Source of the DNA: Podochytrium sp. JEL0797
Taxonomy: Eukaryota > Chytridiomycota > Chytridiomycetes > Chytridiales > Chytriomycetaceae
Reading direction: 5' to 3'
Assembly: GCA_027596195.1 (NCBI GenBank)
Contig: JADGJG010000218.1
Location: 1 to 30,428, forward strand
DNA length: 30,428 nt
The notes under the pieces are model-generated. The model ran no database searches and was not told the DNA's origin. It worked only from the letters and a program-made list of their open reading frames with translations. Both the position numbers and the translations under genes were made by a program. Of this stretch, positions 21,045 to 30,419 are shown in pieces (position 1 is the stretch's first letter; every line of letters starts with the position of its first letter).

Positions 21045-23668
21045 TCACACATCATCATTCGCCACATCCAAAAGCTCATTCCCCCCAATCAAAACCATCT
21101 CATCCGTCTCCGAATCCCACTGATACACCTCCACATCCGCGCCATACGGTTTCGGCGTGAGCTTGTACAAAGTGTGAATCGGGATATCAATCGTCGGCAT
21201 CTGAATCAGCGGGATGTTGCAGTAATACGCGAGAAGGGTCCGCATAACGGCTTGATGGGTTACGATGAGGAGGTCGTCTTCCATGCGTTCGGATTCGACG
21301 ATTATGGGACGGAGACGTTCGATTATGTCCTGGTTTTTTGGGGGGTTAGATTTCGCAGTGGGGGGGAGGGGGGGTGGACATACAATGTAGGATTCGCCGC
21401 CGGGTCCGGGGTACCGGAAAAACAGCTTGTTCTTGGCACGTTCGGCAATGATTTCAGGGTATGTCCTCTCAATTTCATCATACGTCATGTCTTCGCAAAT
21501 CCCCGCAAAAATCTCTCCAAGAATCCTACAAAAAGAAATTAGAATCCCCTTCCCCTCCCCACCACAAAAGAAGAAAAAAACTCAACTTGAAATGCATCAC
21601 ATGCCAATTCCCATCCTCAAAACTTTTCACACTACTCAACGCCCTCTGTAAAGTCGACGTCCAAATATGCAGATTCTTTCTCCGCAACTCAATCTCTTCC
21701 GCGTCTTGCACGCTGTCCAAATGCGCGGGAATTACTTGTTTCTGAATGAACGCGTTCATGGCGCGTGCGTATTTGGTGCCCATGGGCGCGAGGGGGGGGT
21801 CCCCGCCGATTCGTTTGACACGGTTGTAGGTCGATTCGCCGTGTCGTGAGAGCCAGAGGGTTCGTTCTTTGATGTGGATTTGCATGAGGTAGAAGACGCA
21901 TTGGGAGGGGAGATATCCGTGGCTGAAATTCGAAAGTGGGTAAATACAAAAATAATGGAGATGGAGAGTGGTAGGGGATTGAACTCTCGCAAAAATCGCA
22001 TAATAAAACTCACATATTATGCGCAATCACTTTCCGTCCCACATTAATGATCTTGATGTACGAAATCCCGCGGTCTTCTTCCGTCTCTGAAATCGTTTCG
22101 TACGATTTCTCGTACTGCGCCATGCGGGCGCGGAAATCGGCCATGGCTTGTTCCGGGGGCATATTGACGTAATCGGGTCCTTGCAGTTTCATGCGAATAT
22201 TTTTTTCGAGCACTTCGCCTTCGGTGCAGATGGATTCTGGGGGAAGAGACATTGTTAGCGACCAAGGACGAGGAATGCAAGAAGCGTACAGGCTCACTCA
22301 CCAACAAAAATCACTTCAATGTCCTTCTCGAGCTTAACTCGTTCCATCACGGCGTTTCGTCGCTCAATCGTGGAATTCGTGGCATCGTGAATGGCCACTT
22401 TTCCGCCTTCGTGGTTCAACCAGTACAAGAGCTCGTCGAGGGTTTCCATGGCAATCTTTTCGCGGGTCGCCGAGAATTCCTTGTTCTATTGTCGTGGGTT
22501 GATTGGTTACTCCCCCGACGCGATTTTTGCCCTCATTGGAATATTCTCGCGAGAATGCTTACGGTAGGATCAAAAAAGGACGAATCATGCATCGTTCCAG
22601 GTCGATTCACGAACGCGGGTGAGTTTTGTCCGTCTTCGCGTCCCATGTTTGGTGAATGAGGCGGCAGCCCCGGAGACGTGGAGGGGTCCGAGGAGAGAGT
22701 GGGTGGGGCAAAGATTCTTCTTCGGTTTCCGACGTTGAAGACTTTGGTTCGGAAGCCGCACCAGGATAGGTCTGTCGCGTTGAGGAATGGGGAAAATAGG
22801 GTTATTTTAAAAAAGGGTTGGGAAGTGGGGGGTTGGGGCGTACATTTGGAGAGCTTCTTGCAGATGTCTGGAAGGGGACAGGAAATGAGAGAGAGTTAGT
22901 TGCGGGGAGAGAGGGAGATAACGAGAGAGCTTTTTTTGATCGCAAAGTCGCGATCCTCCAGTCACACGCGCAAGGTCGCACGTCAATATCCGATGCATTA
23001 AGACACGTGGGTCAGTGCATCGAATATCCTGTGAATCGACGGTGCCTCCCGTAACCATGATGGAGATTCCGAATCTCGCTGGTGCCCCCCAGATAGGCCT
23101 CTCGCGGCCCTCATACGGCGCTAACACGGCTCTCCCAAGGGCCTCGCAGCATGCGCAATGCGTAATACGCGATGACGCAAGGGGGGTGTATCCAGTCAAG
23201 GCGCTCCATTATTACGTTGATCAAAGTTGAATTGTCTGAAGCGACGAAGCGAATCACGAACGAATGCAGGGGAGGGAGACAAGGGACTCTGCACTCTGTA
23301 TACTCACAGCTCTTTCCGCGTGCAGGGAGGCCGCACTAAGACAGGGGTGGTTGTAAGTAGGCAACTAGCTACTACTAGGGGATCCTTACCATCACGATCA
23401 CCAGCTTCGGCCCCAGCTCGTTCTTGAGCATGACCGTGTCGCGCGACTTGCTCTTCTCGTCCCTAGGGACCATTGCGTGAGGCAGGGCCAGGGAGTGGAA
23501 GTCGTTGGGGTTGTGTTTGGGAGTGTTTTGGGGCAGCGAGGGCGGCGTTGCGCGCCGCGGAAACAGCGATGAGTAGTCGAAGGATTGCCCGCTGCTGCCG
23601 CCGCCAAGGCTGCTGAGGGCAAGGCCAAGCTGGGTCTGCTTGATGGGCATGGGCCGAGGTGTGCTCAT
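21045..23668 (-). CDS. PFKFB: 6-phosphofructo-2-kinase / fructose-2,6-bisphosphatase (bifunctional)
   Basis: Nine exons: 23668-23390, 23335-23308, 22867-22844, 22771-22563, 22485-22302, 22236-22014, 21922-21587, 21525-21384 and 21329-21045, giving 569 residues in consistent phase. The kinase half has the Walker A loop GLPARGKS (residues 95-102), WCGFRTKVFNVGNRRR, SFFDP, ATNSTIERR, ESICTEGEVLEKNI and SYIKIINVG. The phosphatase half has RHGES (His343), YPGPGGESY and the second catalytic His in THQAVMR (His500), then HTLYKLTP. Both active sites look intact, so the enzyme should make and break fructose-2,6-bisphosphate, the signal that balances glycolysis and gluconeogenesis. The N-terminal ~85 residues are a Ser/Pro-rich regulatory extension, and about 45 residues rich in Pro and Ser are inserted after the NRRR motif. 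The second intron is 440 nt long with stem-loops; the seventh uses GTTGAG. Confidence 0.95.
22938..23077 (-). ncRNA. Stem-loop cluster inside the long PFKFB intron
   Basis: Three hairpins lie within 140 nt of the 440-nt intron (23307-22868). They are 22938-22943 with 22950-22955 (6 bp), 22985-22997 with 23016-23028 (13 bp, 18-nt loop) and 23063-23068 with 23072-23077 (6 bp). In the 13-bp stem two pairs are G-U wobbles in the transcribed strand but A-C mismatches on the other strand. This could be an intron-encoded structured RNA, a splicing element or a small inserted element. Confidence 0.35.
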
Positions 23669-24590
23669 TTTTGGTCTGTCTTTTTTTGTTGTCAAGTGCG
23701 GTGTCCCAGGGACAAAAAGCGCGCTTCTGTCTTGGACAAAAAAGGAGTGCCTTCTCGCAACGAGGAATGCCACAGAAGAAGGCTTCATGCATACCGCGTT
23801 GGATGAGTGTCTCAAAAACAATTCAGTACGTATTTTTCATTTCTCATCTCGCAACTGTCGCGTGTGAACAAGCAAAAAAAATACAGATACTCATACACGT
23901 GATGATCTCGCTGCGAATGCCTCTGCAAACAAGTCGTTTTTTTGTTTGTCTCGCAACTTTCACACATACACAGGATGATTCGTTATGAATGTCTCTGCAA
24001 ACAAGCCGTGGCCGCAAAATACGTCGCAAAAACCCATGATACAGTAGACACAAATGACGTTTTTGGTTTCCACTGGTTGAAAATACCAGACGCAATCGCG
24101 AGTGAGTCACTTTGAAGTTGCAGGCGGCTTGAGCTTGACGTGTATCAGCGGTCGCTTCTCAATCATCATTCTTGGGTAAAAATTCGGGGTTTTGGACGTC
24201 GACTACACTTTTGAACTCGATTTTGAGTGAAAAGGTACAGTCGAGCATCATAAAAAGGATTGATTAATATTTAGGGGCGCGAGTCATATTGATGGCAGAG
24301 CAGTTCGAAATTACGATATTTGTTTATTACGAGAAGAAGAAGATCAGGATTATTGATTGGAACCTCATTTATTCGGACGACAGGTACCAAACGCGGTGAT
24401 CTTATCTCAAGAATCGAACCAACAAGCAACTCCTTTTAAAATTTCATTATGAGACTGCCTTGGACAAGGAAGAGAAAGCGAGGGTTGGTTTTTTCGGTCC
24501 AAAAAATCTTGCCAAAAAACAAGGTGCATTTTCGACGCGCAAGCCATTTCTCCGCCACCACCCCCAACATTAACTTATCCTCTACCAGAA
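23669..24590. promoter_or_regulatory. Divergent promoter region of PFKFB and glycogen phosphorylase
   Basis: 922 nt separate the start codons of two carbohydrate-metabolism genes transcribed in opposite directions. No gene with supportable motifs lies here; short frames on both strands are not convincing. The tract CCACCACCCCCAACATTAAC precedes the phosphorylase ATG. I cannot assign individual factor sites. Confidence 0.55.
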
Positions 24591-27500
24591 ATGACTACAT
24601 CCGAGAAACGCAAGAGCGAAATCCGCGTGCACACGGCCGCGAGCGCGTCGACCCCGCGACCCAGCCAGGGACGCACCCGTTCTATGACTGGTCCTCCTCC
24701 CGTCTCTGCCGGCGCATCTGGCGGGTCTGTGCCGTACTGGAGTGCCGATGAGGCAGCCCTGGAGCGTTGGAACGCCATGACCCTCGAGGAGAAGAACGGT
24801 GTGTCTTTTTTTGTTTATTATTGATTGCTTGAATGCTTTCGAACGCTTGAAAGCACTGGTCTCGAAACACTTGTTGATGTGTTCTCGTACCGGTTCTCAT
24901 ATATCCTTATTAAATGGTCTTTCAGATGTGGACTCGATCGCCCGCTCCTTCTGCAGACACGCCACAAAGACTCTCGCTCGTGGCTCCTACAACATGGACA
25001 ACTTTGCCGCATATTACTCGTCCGCTCACAGGTAGAACTACTTGTCGAACACGTCATTTTCCCATCTTTTGTCTTCTGACTCATTATTTCATATTCGTGT
25101 TCTTAGTGTGCAAGACCGCCTTTTGGACAAATGGAACAACACCCAGAACTTCCACTCGGCAAAGAACCCAAAGAGGGCGTACTACATGTCCCTCGAATTC
25201 CTGATGGGACGCACGCTCGACAACGCCATGCTCAACATGCAAGTGAAGCCCAACTTCAAATCCGCCGTCACGAGCCTCGGTTTCAGAATCGAAGATTTGA
25301 TTGAGGAGGAGATGGATGCTGCCCTCGGAAACGGAGGATTGGGTATGTTTTTTAGCGCTTCGGGTTTTTGTTTGTTGTGATTTGCCAACACGTTTTTCAG
25401 GACGTCTCGCTGCTTGTTTCATGGACTCGTTGGCCACTTTGGATTACCCAGCCTGGGGTTATGGAATCCGTTACCAGTACGGAATCTTCCAGCAGAGAAT
25501 CATTGACGGGTACCAAACCGAGTTCCCGGACTACTGGTTGAACTTTGGAAACCCGTGGGAGGTGGAGCGCCTCGATGTTGCGTACGAGGTCCGTTTCCGT
25601 GGACACGTCAACAAGATTACCGACGCTTCTGGCCGTGCCAGATATGTTTGGGAGGTGGGGATTTTTTTTCGGGCTTTGCCTCCGCGGCAGCTTGGGTTTT
25701 GTTTTGATGTTCAGATCTGACTCATTTCGCTTGCGTTTTCATTTTCTTTAGGGAGGTGAGAAGGTTCTTGCCATTGGTTACGACAACCCCATCCCTGGTT
25801 ACGACACCAAGAACTGCATCAACATTCGTCTCTGGGGGGCCAAGCCCAGCAAGGAGTTTGACTTTGCATCCTTCAACGACGGAAACTACGACAAATCTGT
25901 CGCCGAGCAAAAGAATGCCGAGAACATTACTGCCGTTTTGTACCCCAACGACAACCACATGGTCGGAAAGACTCTCCGTTTGAAACAGCAGTACTTCTTT
26001 GTTAGCGCGACTCTCCAGGGTTTGTTTGCTGTTTTTTGTTTTTCGTCGACTCGCCTGAGATGCTAACCTGCTCGTCGTCTGTGTTCAGATATCATCCGTC
26101 GTTTCAAAAAGTCCAACTTGCCATGGAAGGAGTTCCCCAACCAGGTCGCGATCCAGTTGAACGACACCCACCCCACCTTGGGAATCGCCGAGCTCCAGCG
26201 TATCCTCGTTGACGAGGAGAACCTCCTCTGGGACGACGCCTGGGACATTGTCACCAAGACTTACTCCTTCACGAACCACACTGTCCTTCCCGAGGCTCTC
26301 GAGAGATGGTCGGTTCCTCTCATGCAGGACCTCTTGCCCCGTCTCATGATGGTCATTTTCGACATCAACTTGTACTTCCTTCAGAAGGTTGAGCGTGTGT
26401 TCCCAGGAGACCGTGAGCGGTTCGTGTTTCTTGTTGGTTTTTGCTTCAATACTGATTTTTGATTCGCGATTCCAGTCTTCGCCGCATGTCCATTGTCGAG
26501 GAGGGTCAGCCTCAATACATCCGCATGGCCTTCTTGGCCGTGGTGGGATCCCACACTGTAAACGGAGTCGCCGCGTTGCACTCTGAACTCGTCAAGTCCA
26601 TGCTCTTCCACGACTTTGTCGAATACTTTGGAGCAGACCACTTTACCAACGTCACCAACGGAGTTACTCCACGTAGATGGTTGCACCAGGCCAACCCGCA
26701 CTTGTCGAACCTGATTGCGCAGAAGCTTGGGAACGAGAATTTCTTGAAGCATTTGGATCAGTTGCAGCAGATCAAGAAGTACGCTGACGACGCTGAGTTC
26801 CAGAAGCAGTGGATGAACATCAAGTTGAAGAACAAGAAGCGTCTTGCGGAGCATATTTTGATTCAGTGTGGAATTGAGGTGGACCCTGAGGCCATGTTTG
26901 ACATTCAGGTATGTAGTTTTTTGTTGGTTGGTTTGAAATTTTTTTTTTGTTTCTCATTCGTTTTCCTCTCGCGTGTTGAACAGTGCAAGCGTTTCCACGA
27001 GTACAAGCGTCAATTCATGAACATTCTCGGAGTCATTCACCGTTACCACGAGATCAAGACCATGACCCCCGAACAGCTCGCCAAGCAGACCAAGAAGGTG
27101 GTCATTTTCTCTGGAAAGAGTGCCCCCGGATACTACATTGCCAAGCTCATGATCAAGCTCATCAACAATGTTGCTGCTGTGATCTGCATGTGAGGGGGGG
27201 GACGGGGTGGGGTGCTGATTATTTTTTTTCTTTGCGGTTCCAGAAATCATCGTGCCAGCCAGTGACATTTCGCAACACATCTCAACCGCTGGAACCGAAG
27301 CCTCCGGCACCTCCAACATGAAGTTCGTGTTGAACGGAGGCCTCATTATCGGAACCGTGGACGGAGCCAATATCGAGATTGGCGAGGAAGTGGGCGACGA
27401 CAACATTTACTTGTTTGGAGTGCTGACCCCGGATGTGGATGACGTGCGTCACAACCAGAGGTACCATGCGACGAGCTTGTGTGCACCCTTGCAGGCGGTT

Positions 27501-27871
27501 GTGAATAGTATTCAGGCGGGAGAGTTTGGGGAGGCGTCTATTTTCGAGCCGTTGGTTGCGACTTTGACTGCTGGAAGCGACTTTTACATTGTGAATGCTG
27601 ACTTTGAAGAGTGTAAGTTTGGGGGTTTGCTTTTGCGCGCGGTTTCGAGTTTTTTTCTGATTCTTTTTTTTGTTGGTTTTATACAGACTTGAAGACCCTC
27701 GCGACGATTGACGAAGACTTCAAGGACAAGAAGGCCTGGGCCAGACGTTCCATCAACGCTGCTTGCAGCATGGGCAAGTTCTCGAGTGACAGATCCATCA
27801 CGGACTACGCCGAGAACATTTGGCACCTCAAGGCTGTTCCGCAGCCTAAGGAGCTTATGGGGTCGTTCTGA
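24591..27871 (+). CDS. Glycogen phosphorylase (conserved segment missing, frame not restored)
   Basis: Ten exons: 24591-24798, 24926-25031, 25107-25342, 25401-25654, 25752-26019, 26089-26419, 26476-26908, 26984-27189, 27244-27612 and 27687-27871. Family motifs run throughout: [92 protein letters not shown] and the PLP-lysine segment [15 protein letters not shown]. The enzyme releases glucose-1-phosphate from glycogen. The N-terminal ~60 residues are basic and Ser/Pro-rich, as expected for a phosphorylation-regulated tail. Between [10 protein letters not shown] and EIIVPASD the family has about 24 further residues (including LKVVF and the N-Y-x-V-S segment) that are absent here. Exon phases across that junction do not match: the total is 2596 nt, not a multiple of three. 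All other junctions fit. Without the gap the protein would be about 889 residues (yeast GPH1 is 902). Confidence 0.93.
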
Positions 27872-28700
27872 GTTTCTCTTGTTTTTTTATTGTGACGGAT
27901 GTGTTGTGAGGAGTTTTCTTTTTTTTACTCGTTGTTTTATTATTGATGAGTGTGTGCTTTTTGTATCAAAGTAAAAAGAGGTTGAGGAAATTCAACGAGG
28001 GTCGTATTTTGGCAACCAGAGCGCCATCAAACGCGTCGATCCGATTAGTTTCAACATTCCGGGAAAGTTGTCGTCCCAACATGCTTTTGAGCACGGGGTT
28101 TTGATCAAGCACCCTCCATGACAAAGTTTGGGCAAAGGAAAGGGCTTGATGAGAAGCGCAAGGGGCAAGGTTGGATCAAAAAAAAAGCGATTTTATTTCA
28201 TGTTTTGGAAACACGGGAGAAATGGAATCAATCAAGTTCGCTCATGGATGAATTCGACAACGCTAATTGTCCCACAGTCCCCCCCGCTCACTCTCCCTGT
28301 CCACGTCAATTTCCAAGCATTTCCTGAAGATTACGCGATCAATTTTCGTGAGAAGGAGGTTGGATGAAAAAGATTGCCAATCTTTGGCGACTGGAAATGG
28401 TAGGATTTGGTAGGCATCCGTGCGAGGTGTAGTCAAACTGGTTGGGATCCATCATCAGCGCGCATGGAACTTTGATTGGGGGTGTGTGGGGTATTTTACG
28501 CGCGTTCTTTTGTTCGGGTGGATTTTCATTCAGAAGCGAGCAACAAAAAAGAAAGGAGAAGAGGCTGGTTTTGTCGACAGGTTTTGTCACCGAGGCGAGG
28601 GGGGGGTGGTCGCGGCGTATCAAAAAAATTTCGGTTCCATTTTTGGAATATTGTGACAAAAGAAAAAAAACGACCCTGCCAAACCCCCACCCAGAAAACA
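27872..28700. other. Intergenic region with one unexplained coding-like stretch
   Basis: The T-rich 3' flank of glycogen phosphorylase is followed by an open stretch at 27975-28121 (47 codons, then TGA). It reads EIQRGSYFGNQSAIKRVDPI and continues protein-like to LIKHPP-stop, but has no ATG. An overlapping frame with an ATG spans 27946-28104 (52 codons). From 28130 to 28700 I see no supportable gene. Confidence 0.4.
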
Positions 28701-29234
28701 ATGGGAAGCACATTATCGTCATCACAAGAGCACGACTGGTCCAAGGGATACCAACCCTCCGATTCGAATCTCGGCAAACGACTCAAAAACAGACCCACGA
28801 CTTCCTCGGGCACGTTGACGGGAAGCAACGGCAACACTCTCGGACAAACGCCCACACCTTCTTTGTTGAAGCGCAAGAACTCGAGTCCTGCACGGTTAGG
28901 GGGCAACTATTATCTCAACTTTGGAGGCTTTGGGGGTGGTGGTGGCACAGCGGTTGCGGATGGGGTGGTGAGTCGGATGAAGAAGCGCGGGGACTTTCGT
29001 AAGATGGTGGAGTCCAAGAAGATTGTGATTGGAGAGCCTATTTCGGATACTTTCCAGGTATGTAGAATGCTGTCTGATATTGGAATATGTTGTGTCGCTG
29101 ATATTGTCTTCTCGAAACAGCACTTGTCGCACATGGGAGCTGATGACATTGGTTCCATACAACTCAGGAAGGCCGAACCTGCTAAAAACACATCCCTTCG
29201 GCATCTTGGATTGGAAGACGTGACAATCAAATAA
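28701..29234 (+). CDS. Small CRIB (p21-Rho-binding) domain protein, possible N-myristoylation
   Basis: Two exons, 28701-29057 and 29121-29234, with a 63-nt GTATGT...CAG intron in phase 0, give 156 residues. The CRIB motif IGEPISDTFQHLSHMG spans residues 110-125 and is split by the intron exactly before the first motif His; it fits the I-x-x-P...F-x-H-x-x-H-x-G pattern. CRIB motifs bind GTP-loaded Cdc42 or Rac. The N-terminus MGSTLSSS has Gly2 and a small residue at position 6, which fits N-myristoylation, so membrane attachment is plausible. The rest is Ser/Thr/Gly-rich with basic patches (LLKRKNS, SRMKKRGDFRKM). There is no kinase or SH3 domain, so it resembles small Cdc42 effectors such as yeast Gic proteins or animal CDC42SE in plan only. 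Confidence 0.8.
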   Translation: MGSTLSSSQEHDWSKGYQPSDSNLGKRLKNRPTTSSGTLTGSNGNTLGQTPTPSLLKRKNSSPARLGGNYYLNFGGFGGGGGTAVADGVVSRMKKRGDFRKMVESKKIVIGEPISDTFQVCRMLSDIGICCVADIVFSKQHLSHMGADDIGSIQLRKAEPAKNTSLRHLGLEDVTIK

Positions 29235-29414
29235 AAACAAAGTAGCGCGTGCAGCTTCAAAAAAAAAGTTTTGATCGCGACGCCTCACACACTCAAGCTT
29301 GTTTTGGCGGTCTTTGCCCCGTGACAGCAACTTGAATTGTGGCATTCGCCATTCCCCTCCTTTTAGAAAATTCTCCAGTCTTCCACTAACCCCATTTTCT
29401 TGCCATTTTCTTCC

Positions 29415-29582
29415 TCACTCCCCATCTCGCGCCTCCTGCTCGCGCTGGTAATACACTCCTATTTTTTAACGGTATATTTTCTCTGCTTCATGCGGGATAT
29501 TCAGCTCGATAAAGAAACGCTTGAACGCAGGCGATTCTCTGATTGAGAAGTTTCCCTCTCCAGATGGGCTTCGTTTTGTACA
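29415..29582 (-). pseudogene. Coding-like segment interrupted by one in-frame TAA
   Basis: Read on the minus strand from 29582, one frame gives RSPSGEGNFSIRESPAFK, then RFFIELNIPHEAEKIYR, then TAA at 29468-29466. The same frame goes on as KIGVYYQREQEARDGE to TGA at 29417-29415. Both halves read as one protein piece. TAA is a normal stop in neighbouring genes (ZMYND10, the CRIB gene), so code change is unlikely. A second frame over the same bases (VYKTKPIWRGKLLNQRIA) is also open, which lowers confidence. The family is not recognised. Confidence 0.3.
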
Positions 29583-29879
29583 CTAAAAGGCGCAACCGAA
29601 AAACAGCAATAGGCTCCATGATTGCATGCTTCTGCGAATTCCAACGCGTTGGAGGACTCGTGGTGCAACCAGTGATTTGTGTTTTTCGGTGTCCGAAATT
29701 TGTCGAAATTCGGAGCCACCTACTTATTTTGCGTCTTACCAGCGCGTACGCAGTGCGTCGATTTCGAATAGACAGTGTGCATGCTGCAAGGAGGTATTGA
29801 TCAGGAGAGCAGGGTATCCAAAGAAAGATGATTCGAAAATGCCGCGCGTTTATTTAAAATTGAATTACTGCCAGGATGT

Positions 29880-30269
29880 CTATTGCTGCGATGATTTCTG
29901 TTGGGTATTTGCTGGATCATAGTCTTCGTGTTCGTCCCGCACTCGACCGCGCTCCTTGCTCAGCTGGTAGAGGAGCGAGTTCATCTTCGAATAGTCGACC
30001 TGTTCCCCCCGCGGGACAGCTTCAAGCGGAGGTAGCGCGGGTTTCCGCAGGGCCTTCAGCTTCTCCTGTTCGAGCATCTGTGCCGAGTGCAGTAAGGCGT
30101 TGACGGAGACATAGTTGTGGTGGTGGTGGTTCGAGTCGCTGGGCGGCGGGGTGATTGCGGCTGTGCGGGGCTGTTTGGCCTTGGATTCGTCGGCGGATTC
30201 GTCAGAGGAGTCGGAGTCGCTGGTGCAGCGGGTGCGTTTGTTGGTGGAAGTGCCCAGCGATGCAATCAT
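29880..30269 (-). CDS. Small acidic, Ser-rich hypothetical protein
   Basis: An intronless frame of 129 residues from the ATG at 30269 to TAG at 29882-29880. It starts MIASLGTSTNKRTR, followed by an acidic Ser/Asp/Glu tract (about residues 17-29), a basic KAKQPR patch, a His run and a helical region (VSVNALLHSAQMLEQEKLKALR). A conserved-looking YSKMNSLLYQLSKERGR comes next, then a polar tail. The alternating basic and acidic patches suggest a nuclear protein; the family is not recognised. The upstream region runs straight into the terminal G tract. Confidence 0.5.
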   Translation of the reverse strand: MIASLGTSTNKRTRCTSDSDSSDESADESKAKQPRTAAITPPPSDSNHHHHNYVSVNALLHSAQMLEQEKLKALRKPALPPLEAVPRGEQVDYSKMNSLLYQLSKERGRVRDEHEDYDPANTQQKSSQQ

Positions 30270-30337
30270 TTTGTTTTTTCTTTTCGAACTTTTCCCGAAC
30301 TTCCCACCTCTTGCCCACCCTCACTTGATTGCGTTAG

Positions 30338-30338
<1 letters not shown>

Positions 30339-30419
<81 letters not shown>

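Noticed and set aside
22930..23230. tRNA or snoRNA gene inside the long PFKFB intron
   Set aside because: Stem-loops are present but no cloverleaf, C/D or H/ACA box set could be placed; kept only as a structured element.
23840..24110. Open frames upstream of PFKFB on both strands
   Set aside because: Short, A/T- and C-rich translations with no start or splice support; they lie in the shared promoter region.
28750..28790. GATTCGAATC resembling a tRNA T-arm (B box)
   Set aside because: It lies inside the CRIB gene coding exon, and no acceptor stem, anticodon arm or A box surrounds it.
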